NCBI GenBank assembly: GCA_002171515.1
Contig: NHEP01000124.1
Location: 1-46,225 of the forward strand
Origin: a bacterium TMED88
Lineage (GTDB): Bacteria; Myxococcota_A; UBA9160; UBA4427
Direction: 5' to 3'
Length of the DNA stretch: 46,225 nucleotides
The translations under genes were made by a program, and so were the position numbers. Below, in pieces: positions 8,733 through 17,201 of the stretch (the stretch's first letter is position 1; each line of letters starts with the position of its first letter). The notes under the pieces are model-generated. The model did no database searches. It was not told the origin of the DNA and saw only the letters and a list, made by a program, of their open reading frames with translations.

Positions 8733-9068
8733 TCAGCCCCCCGCAATTGCGGCGAGCACTTCGAGACGATCTGAATCACCCAAGGGGGTATCCAGAGCAT
8801 CCGACGGAATGGCCTCTTCATTAATGAAGAGTTTGACAAATCGGTGCTGGCGCCCCTCGCCATCGAGCACCAACGCTTTAAAGCCTGGATGATCGCTTTC
8901 CACGGCGTCCAGGGCGGCCTCGACGCTGTGGGCCTTGACTTCGATCTGAGCGAGGCCCTGGGTGGGACCCCGATACGCCTCGGGCACAATGATCAGCGGC
9001 ACGAATTCCTCCCTGGCTGAGTCCCGGATGACCACCCACTCGAGGGGGCGCTCCGCTTGGCCCCCCAT
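8733..9068 (-). CDS. MoaD/ThiS-like ubiquitin-fold sulfur carrier
   Basis: A small beta-grasp protein ending in AAIAGG, the di-glycine tail that carries a thiocarboxylate in MoaD. The C-terminal half (KLFINEEAIPSDALDTPLGDSDRLEVLAA) matches the family pattern of an F-x-N-x-E strand followed by the acidic L-x-D-x-D-x-L/V segment. At about 111 residues it is longer than usual MoaD (about 80), with roughly 25 extra N-terminal residues of unknown use. The ATG at 9068 is used here; an in-frame GTG at 9116, directly after the protease stop, would give 127 residues. It lies just upstream of the oxidoreductase gene, so it probably supplies sulfur for the dithiolene of that enzyme's pterin. No MoaE is visible. 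Confidence 0.82.
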   Translation of the reverse strand: MGGQAERPLEWVVIRDSAREEFVPLIIVPEAYRGPTQGLAQIEVKAHSVEAALDAVESDHPGFKALVLDGEGRQHRFVKLFINEEAIPSDALDTPLGDSDRLEVLAAIAGG

Positions 9069-9116
9069 CTTAGATCCAGGGGCCCTCCCGGACCAGACCC
9101 CCCGGTCTGATCTCAC

Positions 9117-10718
9117 TCAACCCGAGCCACCCACATCCAAAGACGGGGCCGCGCGGGGCTCCGAACCGTGCCCTTCCCCGAATCCTTCGGCGGCGCCCTC
9201 CCGCTCCAGTTCACCCTGCAGCGGGTGCTGCGAGGATCGGTAGGGAACCCGGATGGCCACTTTGACGAGCTGACCCGGCTTGAGGGGCTCACCGGGCCGA
9301 ATTCCATTGTGGACTGCGGTCTCAATCGGGTCCCAGGCGTTGCCTGTCCGAAGACTGAGCGACTCAAGGGTTTCGCCCGGTCGGCTTTCAAAAACTCGGA
9401 TTCGAGTTTCGGTGATTTTTTCTCGCTCCTCAGAGGAGAGCGATCGAAAGCTCCGCGGAAAAGTGCGAAAAGGAGCTGCGTGCCGCTCGATATCGCCTCG
9501 CAGAACGATGCCGCTCAATTGGTAAATCATTCCACGGTCACCGATCCAGTACACATCGGCCCAATTTGGACCGGCGAGGGTGGGCAGGCGGCCGCGCACC
9601 CGGTAGGCCTCGCGCCCTCCGACACGAACCGGACCGGCGTCCGGGCCGATGGCCGCGGCCTCGCCCGCCCAGGCGTGGGCCGCCGCCGCCGGGTCGTCCC
9701 CCTCGCTATGCAGCTCAAGGGTCAGAAGCGCATCGCGGCTGGGCGACAAGGCGTACACAGCTGGGCGAGTGTTCACAATCTCCCAGCCAGCTGGAAAGCG
9801 AATCGAGAAATCGAGGTCCGGGTGAAGAAAGCGCTCTCCCTCCACGACGCCCTCCGAAGCGGGCGGGCCCACGGAAAGCCCCGCGATCCGATCCAAGAAG
9901 TCCTGCCGGCTCTCCGCCACCGAGAAATGGGGGTCGAAGCGACGCACTTCCGCAGCGGTGGCCGCTTCAGCCGCGCGTTCTCTTGCGGCGGGATGGGTAT
10001 CGAAGTAACCCGTCTCCCGCGAGAACCCTCTTTCCATTCTTTCGCTGGCGTCCAAACTGCGTAGCAATCCCGCCATGCCCGCTGGATCGATGCCGGTGGC
10101 CACCGCCAGATTCTGCCCGATCTCATCGGCCTCGCTTTCCTGCTGGCGGGAGAAGCCATGCAGGCCCGGATTGCCCATCGGCCCCCCGTTCCCATTACTG
10201 CGGGCGCCACCGACCGAGGCTCCGATCATCCCCGCCGTGTTCAGAACGGTCATCACCTTCATCAACGCATCGCGCTGGGCGGCATGCCGGGCCGCGACAT
10301 GACCAATTTCATGACCCAGAACATTGGCCAACTCGGATTCATCATTGAGCAAGAGCAGAAGGCCTCTCGACACGTAAATGTGACCCGCCGGAAGCGCGAA
10401 AGCGTTAGGCTCATCCATCGCAACCACATGAAATCGGTAGCGAACGCCCTGGCGGGGCGAATGTCTCGCGAGCGCCTGGCCAATCTCATTCACATACGCA
10501 GTGAGGGCCGGATCGTCGATCAGCCCAATCTGTTCAGCGACCTGAGATGCAGCCTGTTCATCAATCACCTTCTCCTGGTCCTCGGACATAAAGACCAGTT
10601 GCCGCTGACCGCTGACGGGATTCACCGCGCAGCCGATCGAAGTCGCCGCGAGTACGATGGAAAGCTGCAAGAGCGTGTTCCATCCGGCTGCCCCCTTGGA
10701 CAGCCTTTGACCGGACAA
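9117..10718 (-). CDS. M48-family metalloprotease lipoprotein with LysM-like C-terminus
   Basis: Predicted periplasmic zinc endopeptidase of the M48B (BepA/LoiP-like) group, probably outer-membrane protein quality control. The N-terminus is a lipoprotein signal with lipobox SIGC. The zinc site is HEIGHVAARHA, with the third ligand in ESEADEIG. After the peptidase domain is a region of about 130 residues rich in beta structure. A C-terminal segment (RPGETLESLSLRTGNAWDP to LKPGQLVKVA) resembles a LysM-type motif. The TTG at 10718 is chosen because a GGAGGGG site precedes it and it gives a proper lipoprotein signal; a GTG at 10742 overlapping the apaH stop (GTGA) is the alternative. The long open frame up to 10886 lies inside apaH. 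Confidence 0.9.
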   Translation of the reverse strand: MSGQRLSKGAAGWNTLLQLSIVLAATSIGCAVNPVSGQRQLVFMSEDQEKVIDEQAASQVAEQIGLIDDPALTAYVNEIGQALARHSPRQGVRYRFHVVAMDEPNAFALPAGHIYVSRGLLLLLNDESELANVLGHEIGHVAARHAAQRDALMKVMTVLNTAGMIGASVGGARSNGNGGPMGNPGLHGFSRQQESEADEIGQNLAVATGIDPAGMAGLLRSLDASERMERGFSRETGYFDTHPAARERAAEAATAAEVRRFDPHFSVAESRQDFLDRIAGLSVGPPASEGVVEGERFLHPDLDFSIRFPAGWEIVNTRPAVYALSPSRDALLTLELHSEGDDPAAAAHAWAGEAAAIGPDAGPVRVGGREAYRVRGRLPTLAGPNWADVYWIGDRGMIYQLSGIVLRGDIERHAAPFRTFPRSFRSLSSEEREKITETRIRVFESRPGETLESLSLRTGNAWDPIETAVHNGIRPGEPLKPGQLVKVAIRVPYRSSQHPLQGELEREGAAEGFGEGHGSEPRAAPSLDVGGSG

Positions 10719-10738
10719 ACATCCCCCTCCGCCCGCCT

Positions 10739-11656
10739 TCACCGGGTGTAACGATCCTGGGCAGGAATCGTCATAAACGCATCGTCGGGGAGATCGAAGC
10801 AGCCAAAAGGTGAACGATCCCGCTCGGGGCGCGTCGGGATCCAAGCCGTCAGGCAACCTGGACGACCTCGTCCGTGGTGAACGCAACCCGTGTCCAATCC
10901 TCTCAAGCCCTTGGCCACATGTAAGCCTTGTAGAGCCCAGTGGCCATATACAACCCCATACCCATGCTTGGCCTTCGACCAGGCCTCATGCCAGGGAACC
11001 CCCTCGCCGTTGGGGATCGAACTCGACCACGTATCCGCCTTGACGCTTCGAGCGGAAACCATCCGGCCTAAGACATCTCGCGTCGAACCCGCTTTCGCGT
11101 GCGCCGGGTCCTGGGCCAACAGAAGGCGGGTCGACTCCCAATCGCCGCCTCCCAGCTCTCGTTCAATCTGAGCCGATTCGCCGACCACTTGGTCAAGATC
11201 CCAATCGGGATGAACGGATGCGTGAACCATCACAAAAGGTTGGCCATAAAGATGACCCGCCTTGGCGATGGACCGGTTTCGCAGCCAATCCACCCAGTGC
11301 TTCCAATCCGAGGATTCGAGAACATCCCCAAAGGTGTCCCGTTCGCCGAGCTTTCGCAGTTCGAAGGCGACCATCAAAAGGTGAAGCTCATGATTGCCCA
11401 GCACGACCACAGCTTGGCCTTCGTCCCATAATCGGTAAATTCGGTCGAGAACGCGTAACGATCCTGGGCCGCGATTCACCAAGTCTCCGACCAAGTGCAG
11501 CACAAAGCCATCCCGACCCAAGCGATTTTCCAGCTCGCATAGCAACGCGTCGAGTTCGGCGTGGCAGCCCTGGACGTCTCCGACAAAGACCGGTTGGCGT
11601 CGGTCGGCGCCGCGCTCAGGAAGCCCCGGCGTTTGATGCTGGCTGTTTCCAGTCAA
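10739..11656 (-). CDS. apaH: Symmetrical bis(5'-nucleosyl)-tetraphosphatase (ApaH)
   Basis: Calcineurin-like metallophosphoesterase that splits Ap4A into two ADP and also decaps Np4-RNA in characterised bacteria. Metal motifs are in order: GDVQGCHAEL, GDLVNRGPGSL, GNHELHLL, and the late VYGHWALQG with GLDTGCVHHGG-like RGLDTGC, as in the ApaH subfamily rather than PrpA/B. 305 residues, slightly longer than the E. coli enzyme, with about 20 extra N-terminal residues. The start is TTG at 11656; an in-frame TGA lies just upstream and no ATG or GTG occurs before the first motif. It sits 45 bases downstream of the Smr gene and its stop is coupled to the protease gene. Confidence 0.92.
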   Translation of the reverse strand: MTGNSQHQTPGLPERGADRRQPVFVGDVQGCHAELDALLCELENRLGRDGFVLHLVGDLVNRGPGSLRVLDRIYRLWDEGQAVVVLGNHELHLLMVAFELRKLGERDTFGDVLESSDWKHWVDWLRNRSIAKAGHLYGQPFVMVHASVHPDWDLDQVVGESAQIERELGGGDWESTRLLLAQDPAHAKAGSTRDVLGRMVSARSVKADTWSSSIPNGEGVPWHEAWSKAKHGYGVVYGHWALQGLHVAKGLRGLDTGCVHHGRGRPGCLTAWIPTRPERDRSPFGCFDLPDDAFMTIPAQDRYTR

Positions 11657-11701
11657 TGCTCGACTTTCCCCTCAGCAGAACGAGACAGCTGAGCCCTTTC
11701 G

Positions 11702-12046
11702 CTATGTCTCGGGATCCCGCTCATGGGACGTTACACGGGCGGGAACGAGCCACGCCAGGGTTGCCCCCCAACCCCCCCGTTGTGGAGGGGCTTCCTCAAC
11801 CCGCTTCACACGGGGGTCTGCCTTGAGCCATTCGCGAACACGCGCCCGCTGGACCCCCTTGCCTCGTCCATGGATCAAACGGACCTCGACGAAACCGCGC
11901 TCCAAGGCAGCATCGAGATACGCATCGACAACATCGAGAATCTCTCGGGGACGAAAACCATGAAGGTCGATTGATTCCTCGATCGGCACGACGACAATCG
12001 GCTCTTCTTCGTTTTCCAAACCAGAGTCATCCTCGCCGCTCTTCAT
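11702..12046 (-). CDS. Small Smr (MutS2 C-terminal-like) domain protein
   Basis: A 114-residue stand-alone Smr domain, a family with DNA or RNA nicking activity. The signature runs from SIDLHGFRPREILDVVDAYL through VRLIHGRGKGVQRARVREWL to GGWGATLAWL, with the conserved LDLHG-like and HGxGxG motifs. The first 30 residues are acidic. The ATG at 12046 is the only sensible start. First gene of the minus-strand series leading into apaH and the protease; divergent from the DHH phosphoesterase across 333 bases. Confidence 0.9.
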   Translation of the reverse strand: MKSGEDDSGLENEEEPIVVVPIEESIDLHGFRPREILDVVDAYLDAALERGFVEVRLIHGRGKGVQRARVREWLKADPRVKRVEEAPPQRGGWGATLAWLVPARVTSHERDPET

Positions 12047-12379
12047 GGACTGAAGCCTAGCGAGGCGCCCTCAATCAGTTCTCGGCTCCAGAGGGCCATG
12101 CCTCTCGCGAGGCCTCAGTAGACGCCTCTCTGCCAAAATGCCCCGCCGGGATTGGCCGAGACCCCGGTGCGACCGAAAGGTCAAATCGGGCTACCCTCCG
12201 CCGTCAGATTCGACGAGCGGGCTCAGCGGGCCCTTCTTCGGCACCCGCTCATCGACGAGGAAACGTCATTCTCAACCTTCCCTTTGCCTCACTGGTCGAT
12301 GGGGATCAAACCTTCTTGAAAACCTTCTTGCGAGGCCTTGATGGGGCCGCACTAGGTCAAAGCCAGGGCCGGGGGATGG
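12047..12379. promoter_or_regulatory. Divergent intergenic region (Smr / DHH genes) with an 11-bp direct repeat
   Basis: About 333 bases without a credible gene. It must hold the promoters for the Smr-apaH series and for the DHH phosphoesterase. The sequence AAACCTTCTTG occurs at 12308-12318 and again at 12320-12330, a direct repeat with 12-base period that could be a protein-binding site about 50-70 bases before the DHH start. No clear -35/-10 pair was recognised on either strand. Confidence 0.4.
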
Positions 12380-13777
12380 ATGGGACGCCGCATCATCGTC
12401 TGCGATGGAGCCGATAAGGCGAGGCTATGGGCCCAGATCGGGGCGGCAGCCGACGAGGAGCTCACTTGGGTTCCTCGCGAGGACGAGTCCCGAGCCCGAC
12501 CGCCTGGCTTTCGAGCCCTGCAGGGCGGGCTCTCTGAAGAAGCCTTTCAAAAGCTCGGCCCCAAGCCCTCTGATGACTTTGCGCTGGCCAGTGATGACGG
12601 CCCCTGGGTTCGCGCAGCGGTTCGCGAATTGAGCAAGGTCGTTCCCGACGGCCCGATTCTCGTCCTCACCGATGCGCTTGAACCAGACGACCTGCCGGAT
12701 CATGCCTGTCTGCGCAAAGCCGGGCTCAAGACACTCATCCGAGATGACATCGACGACGAATTCGATCACCTCGCCAACCTGCTCCGAGTCGTCCAGATTC
12801 GTGAGTTGCTTGAATCGCGTGAGAAGGTGGGCATCCTTCTGCAGCCAGACCCGGATCCCGATGGAATTGCGTGTGGCTACGCGCTCCGTTCAGTGCTTGG
12901 ACGTCGCAAGCGCACAACGGCTCCGCTCATTTCATTCGGCGAAGTTCAGCGACCCGAAAACCGCGCCCTCTGCCAAGCCCTGGGCATCGAGGTTCGGGTG
13001 ATTAAACCGTCGGAACTCGACGAAATGGATGGACTCGTGCTCGTGGACGTTCAGCCGAATGTCTTCGGCGAAAATCCACCGCCCCGAGTCCTTTCCGTCG
13101 ATGCGGTCATCGACCACCACCCAGAGCGAAGTGGATACGACGCAGTGATTCGGGACGTTCGCCCCAACTACGGCGCAACCTCAACGATCCTGACTGAGTA
13201 CCTCAGGGCGGCCAATATCGATCCCGGTCCACGGCTCGCGACGGCTCTGATCTACGGCATCAAGAGCGACACCCAATATCTAGGACGCGAAACCAGCCGA
13301 AAAGACATGATGTCTTTTGCCTACCTGCACGCTCATCACAGCCCCGCTCTGTTGCGCAGAATCGAGCGTCCGGCCCTGCCCATGGATGGGCTTCGGGCCC
13401 TCGGGCGGGCCTTGGCTAAGGCCGAGGTCCGGGATGGAATCAACCTTCTGGTGCTGGGGCGCGTGCGGGAAGACGTCATCCCCCAAGTGGCCGACATGGC
13501 CCTTCAAGCAGAAGACGCGGAATGGGCCGTCGCCGTCGGCCAAGTCGGCGGAGACCTCGTCTTTTCTGTTCGCAATGTGGGCTATGTCCGTGCGGCGGGA
13601 GACGTCGTGCGGGCGGTGGTCGAGGGGTTGGGGGTTGGAGGCGGCCACAGGTCCATGGCGAAGGGCATCATTCCCCTACGTGCTTTTCGAGAAGTGTACG
13701 GTCGAGCCGACCGAGACCAAGTCCGCAGCGCTCTCTTCGACGCCTTCACCCGCGCCATCCGGCGAGAGGAGAGCTAG
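12380..13777 (+). CDS. DHH-family phosphoesterase with N-terminal Rossmann-like domain
   Basis: A 465-residue protein of the NrnA/oligoribonuclease-related DHH-DHHA1 group (nucleotide or short-RNA phosphodiesterases). The first about 125 residues (GRRIIVCDG, then [13 protein letters not shown] and GLKTLIRDD) look like an RCK/TrkA-N-type Rossmann fold, an arrangement I know from some archaeal and deltaproteobacterial DHH proteins. Motif I is [10 protein letters not shown] (155-164), where the usual first His is Gln; then VDVQPN (223), DHH at 245-247, and DHHA1 with [11 protein letters not shown] near the end. The ATG at 12380 follows a weak GGGGG site. A GTG-started dehydratase gene begins three bases after the stop. 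Substrate is unknown. Confidence 0.88.
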   Translation: MGRRIIVCDGADKARLWAQIGAAADEELTWVPREDESRARPPGFRALQGGLSEEAFQKLGPKPSDDFALASDDGPWVRAAVRELSKVVPDGPILVLTDALEPDDLPDHACLRKAGLKTLIRDDIDDEFDHLANLLRVVQIRELLESREKVGILLQPDPDPDGIACGYALRSVLGRRKRTTAPLISFGEVQRPENRALCQALGIEVRVIKPSELDEMDGLVLVDVQPNVFGENPPPRVLSVDAVIDHHPERSGYDAVIRDVRPNYGATSTILTEYLRAANIDPGPRLATALIYGIKSDTQYLGRETSRKDMMSFAYLHAHHSPALLRRIERPALPMDGLRALGRALAKAEVRDGINLLVLGRVREDVIPQVADMALQAEDAEWAVAVGQVGGDLVFSVRNVGYVRAAGDVVRAVVEGLGVGGGHRSMAKGIIPLRAFREVYGRADRDQVRSALFDAFTRAIRREES

Positions 13778-13779
13778 GC

Positions 13780-14082
13780 GTGCCCCCGGTCCAAAAACTC
13801 GACGATCAAGCAGTGCATCGCCAACTTGAGGCGCTTTCTGAATGGAGCCTGGACACCGGTAAGCTACACCGGGTCTTCGTTTTCAAAGACTTCAATGAGG
13901 CCTTTGGTTTCATGACGCGCGCGGCCCTCATGGCCGAAACCATGAACCACCACCCCGAGTGGTTCAACGTGTACAACCGCGTCGAAGTGCATCTCACGAC
14001 CCATGATGCCGGAGGCCTCTCCGCTCTGGATTTTGAACTGGCTACTCAGATGGAAGCGCTCTTCGAAACCGCCGGCGCCTGA
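13780..14082 (+). CDS. Pterin-4a-carbinolamine dehydratase (PCD/DCoH)
   Basis: A 100-residue enzyme recycling 4a-hydroxy-tetrahydrobiopterin; related proteins also serve in molybdopterin metabolism. The motif block [29 protein letters not shown] carries the conserved [EDK]-x3-H-[HN]-[PCS]-x5-[YWF] signature with the catalytic His pair. TTHDAGGLS follows. The frame is open far upstream inside the DHH gene, but the GTG at 13780 has an AGGAG ribosome site and starts just after the DHH stop, giving the family's normal length. It is probably co-transcribed with the DHH gene. No aromatic amino-acid hydroxylase is in the window. Confidence 0.9.
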   Translation: MPPVQKLDDQAVHRQLEALSEWSLDTGKLHRVFVFKDFNEAFGFMTRAALMAETMNHHPEWFNVYNRVEVHLTTHDAGGLSALDFELATQMEALFETAGA

Positions 14083-14089
14083 ATCCACC

Positions 14090-15661
14090 TCAGCTCAAGC
14101 TGAGCATCTCATGCGCGCCGCTCAGCTTTTGCTGAATGGGAATGCCGAAGGGGCAGCTGCCGGTACACGGTGCAGAGCAACCCGCGCAGACGGCCGCGTT
14201 TTTTTCGAGCTGGGCGTAGAGTTCAATGGCTTGGCGCTCGCTTCGGTAGTCCTCAAAATACATGCGTTGACGCAACACATCGTTGATAGGCACCTCTTCG
14301 GGGCAGCTGCTCAAACAGGCGCCACAATGCGGCGAACAATACTCGCCAGAGGAAAGTCGGTCGTACTTTTCCAAGACCGCAAGATCCGCCGGTTGAACAC
14401 GCTGCCCAGAAGCCGCAAGATATTCATCAACGTGCTGCATCTCGAAAAACGAAATCACTGCGCAAGAGACGTTGGGATCGCTGTGCACCCATTTCAATGC
14501 AGCCTGCGCGTAGCTATTAGACTCGTCCTGAAAACCTTCCAGCCCATGATGCTTCGCGCCTTTCAGCGTCTTCATAGCCACCACGCCCATATCCTGCTCG
14601 GACCGGGCTCTTTGGACAATCTCGGATATTTCAGGCCAGATCCCGTGGTGGTAGGCCAGCATCATGACATCGAATTGCCCTGAATCGATCGCCGCATTCG
14701 CGACCTCCACCAGCTTCGGGGTATGGCTCGAAAAGCCGAGAAAACGAACGCGGCCTTCCGCCTTCAATTGGGCAAATGCTTCGTGAACATTGGGATCCAA
14801 GAGGCGGTCGGTTTCATCGCAAGAATGCACATGAACCAGGTCCACATACTCAACGCCCAGTCGACCCAAACTTTCGTAGACCACCTCTTTGTACCGTTCG
14901 ACCGGCGTGCCCGCTGGGAGGTGACCGGTGGGCGTGCACCACTTTGTTGCGAGAAAAAAGGATTCCCTCGGAAAGCCCGCGATGGCCTCACCCACAATTT
15001 GTTCGCTCCCAGAGGCCGAGTAGTCGGGCGAGGTATCGATGTAGTTGACACCCCGCTCCAGCGCTGTGCGGACGATGGCGGCGCCTTTTTCTCCGCGAAG
15101 CGGACCGGTTCCAACCACCGTGTCCGAGACGGGCCATTCCGTACGCCCTAAACGGCCATAGCTTTGCACCCGGCTGCCCTTCCAATCATCCCTCCACTCG
15201 GGATGAGTCTTGGCAACCTGGCCTCCGAAAATTCGACCCAGAGGGCCGTTCCAGCCTCTTCCGCCCTCGCCCACACCGTAGAGCCAGCGGGCCGCCATGC
15301 CTGCGCCTCCGGCGGCTACGGCCCCCAAAGCAGCGCCCCCGCCCGCCACCGTGCCTGTCAAAAATGTGCGTCTCTGCGGGTCGACCCGAGTCACTTGAGC
15401 CCGTCGGCTGCGGCGGACGAGCCAGAACGTCAATCCAGCCAACAGCAGCAACATGCCGAGCGCAAGGACAAGCCCCGCCAACGCCACATCAATGCTTGGA
15501 AAAATTGCGCCCCCGATTTGCTGCAGGGTTTCTCCCAAGGGAAAGGCACTGGGGTCCAGACCAATCGATGCCCGCCATGCGTAATAGCCGCTCCAGAAAA
15601 AGCCCACGACAAGCGAGCCGAGGAGAGCGATCAAGGCGACGAATCCGGGACGGGACTTCAT
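14090..15661 (-). CDS. Membrane-anchored aldo/keto reductase with twin-arginine-like segment and two 4Fe-4S motifs
   Basis: 523 residues. Two hydrophobic helices (about 7-27 and 58-82) precede a basic stretch and QRRTFLTG (96-103), which matches the twin-arginine pattern and leads into a third Gly/Ala-rich hydrophobic segment (101-123). The aldo/keto reductase barrel spans about 150-430, with Asp and Tyr in NYIDTSPDYSAS, Lys in LATKWC and His in VHVHSCD. The C-terminus has two ferredoxin-type cysteine sets: C-x3-C-x2-C-x3-CP from 442, and C-x2-C-x3-C-x3-CP from 492. The ATG at 15661 has a GGAGG ribosome site. Most AKRs are soluble NADPH enzymes; this one is predicted to be membrane-bound and possibly extracytoplasmic. 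Substrate unknown. Confidence 0.88.
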   Translation of the reverse strand: MKSRPGFVALIALLGSLVVGFFWSGYYAWRASIGLDPSAFPLGETLQQIGGAIFPSIDVALAGLVLALGMLLLLAGLTFWLVRRSRRAQVTRVDPQRRTFLTGTVAGGGAALGAVAAGGAGMAARWLYGVGEGGRGWNGPLGRIFGGQVAKTHPEWRDDWKGSRVQSYGRLGRTEWPVSDTVVGTGPLRGEKGAAIVRTALERGVNYIDTSPDYSASGSEQIVGEAIAGFPRESFFLATKWCTPTGHLPAGTPVERYKEVVYESLGRLGVEYVDLVHVHSCDETDRLLDPNVHEAFAQLKAEGRVRFLGFSSHTPKLVEVANAAIDSGQFDVMMLAYHHGIWPEISEIVQRARSEQDMGVVAMKTLKGAKHHGLEGFQDESNSYAQAALKWVHSDPNVSCAVISFFEMQHVDEYLAASGQRVQPADLAVLEKYDRLSSGEYCSPHCGACLSSCPEEVPINDVLRQRMYFEDYRSERQAIELYAQLEKNAAVCAGCSAPCTGSCPFGIPIQQKLSGAHEMLSLS

Positions 15662-15790
15662 GGCAAGGCCTCCTGACTTATCCGGAAGCGGGTGCACCAG
15701 ACGACGCAACCGCAGGGACAGCGCCAGAGTATGCCACCCTCCAGGCTTGACGTCACACTTTGCGAGCGGCCTCTGATATGCTGCGACCCG

Positions 15791-16255
15791 ATGCCGAACC
15801 TGTGCCTTTCCAATATCAGCGAGCTCAGTGACCACGTGGGAGAATCGCTTGGCTGCAGCCAATGGATCGAAATCGATCAACCGCGAATCGACGCCTTTGC
15901 CGAGGCGACCGGGGATCGTCAGTGGATTCATGTCGACACCGATCGTGCGAAGAAGGAGTCGCCATTTGGCGACACCATCGCCCATGGTTATCTGACACTC
16001 GCAGTGATTCCGTCGTTACTCGACGAGTTAATCGAGGTCAAAGGATGCTCGCGGATCGTCAACTCAGGGCTCGACAAATTGAGGCTCAAAGAGGCCGTGC
16101 GTTCAGGAAGCCGCATTCGGATCAATGCTCAGATCCTCAACGTTCGATTCTTCGGCGGGGGGGACGCTCGCGTGACCTTCAAGGTGAAATGGGAAATTGA
16201 AGGCTGCGAAAGGCCGGCCTGTCTCGCCGAAGCCGTGCTGATCTACTTCCGCTGA
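15791..16255 (+). CDS. MaoC-like (R)-specific enoyl-CoA hydratase/dehydratase
   Basis: A 154-residue single hot-dog-fold protein. The hydratase motif reads FAEATGDRQWIHVD, with catalytic Asp and His in their family spacing, followed by SPFGDTIAHGYLTLAVIPSLL. These enzymes hydrate trans-2-enoyl-CoA or related thioesters in fatty-acid metabolism. The frame is open from 15692, but the ATG at 15791 gives the family N-terminus (ISELSDHVGESLG) and clears the divergent reductase promoter. It converges on the alpha/beta hydrolase gene. The CoA substrate cannot be read from sequence. Confidence 0.88.
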   Translation: MPNLCLSNISELSDHVGESLGCSQWIEIDQPRIDAFAEATGDRQWIHVDTDRAKKESPFGDTIAHGYLTLAVIPSLLDELIEVKGCSRIVNSGLDKLRLKEAVRSGSRIRINAQILNVRFFGGGDARVTFKVKWEIEGCERPACLAEAVLIYFR

Positions 16256-16283
16256 GCCCTCAGAGCAGACAGCCTGGATCCAC

Positions 16284-17177
16284 CTAGCTGGAGAGAAAAG
16301 GGCGAACCAGCGAGAGAAAAATATCCAGCTGGTCGTGGTGAACCCAATGACCCGCGTCTTCCACGTTCACGGCTCGAGCATTCCGAAAAGCTTCCATTCG
16401 GCCATCCGCCGTGGGATCGCTGGCCCAGCTCTCGGTCCCTCGGATCAGCAGCGTGGGGCAATCGATTCGAGACCAAAGAAGCTGCCGCTCTTCTGGATTC
16501 CAACTCTGGGGATAGAAGACCCGCGCATAGTTGTCGAATTTCCAGGAGAAGGTTCCGTCTTCGTTCCGAGCCACGCCATGAACCGTGAGATGGCGTGATT
16601 GCTCTGGAGAAAGGTGCGGGTTTTCTTCCTGCATTCGGGCGGCGGCCGAGTCGATCGTCGGGTAACGCCTCGGGCTCCTCGAAGACAGGCCACGCACGTC
16701 TCGGATCCACTCGTCGACCCGCTCCCAGATTGGAACGTTTCTGTACTTCTCGATCATCTCCGGAGGAGGGCCGAGCCCCTCGATGGCCACCATTTTTTCA
16801 ACCCGATCCGGATAAATCGAGGCGTACTGCAAAGCCACCGCGCCGCCCAGTGAGTGGGAAACGATCCTCAAAGGATGGAGGCCAAGGGTCTCGATGAGTT
16901 GAGCGATGTCGAGGACAAATTCGTGGATCGTGTAGTGGCCCCCGAGCGCCCAGGCGCTGTCGCCGTGGCCACGCAGGTCCGGGGCGATGACGTGATAATC
17001 ATCGCGGAGGGCACGCGCCACCCAATCCCAGCTGCGGGCATGGTCCTTCCCCCCGTGGACAAGCAGCAGGGGCGGCGCCGATTCGTTTCCCCAATCAACG
17101 TAATGGAGCTTCAGCCTCTGAGAAACGTAGTAGCTAGAGGCCGGGCCTATGATTTCGGGAGTCGTCGGTTCGCGCAT
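16284..17177 (-). CDS. Alpha/beta-fold hydrolase
   Basis: A 297-residue hydrolase with the family order: oxyanion HG motif in LLLVHGGKDHARSWD, DLRGHGDS, and nucleophile elbow SHSLGG (G-x-S-x-G variant with Ser at the first position, SHSLGG). A lid region follows (VRGLSSRSPRRYPT), then the acid strand LIRGTESWASDP and the catalytic His in DAGHWVHHDQ. No signal peptide, so cytoplasmic. Members near acyl-CoA genes may be esterases or epoxide-hydrolase-like, but nothing here fixes the substrate. ATG at 17177. Confidence 0.88.
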   Translation of the reverse strand: MREPTTPEIIGPASSYYVSQRLKLHYVDWGNESAPPLLLVHGGKDHARSWDWVARALRDDYHVIAPDLRGHGDSAWALGGHYTIHEFVLDIAQLIETLGLHPLRIVSHSLGGAVALQYASIYPDRVEKMVAIEGLGPPPEMIEKYRNVPIWERVDEWIRDVRGLSSRSPRRYPTIDSAAARMQEENPHLSPEQSRHLTVHGVARNEDGTFSWKFDNYARVFYPQSWNPEERQLLWSRIDCPTLLIRGTESWASDPTADGRMEAFRNARAVNVEDAGHWVHHDQLDIFLSLVRPFLSS

Positions 17178-17201
17178 CGGAAAAGCCTACCCGGAAATCG
17201 T

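Noticed and set aside
12138-12341. 67-codon plus-strand frame in the Smr/DHH spacer
   Set aside because: No ribosome site and random-looking, Arg/Ser-rich sequence.
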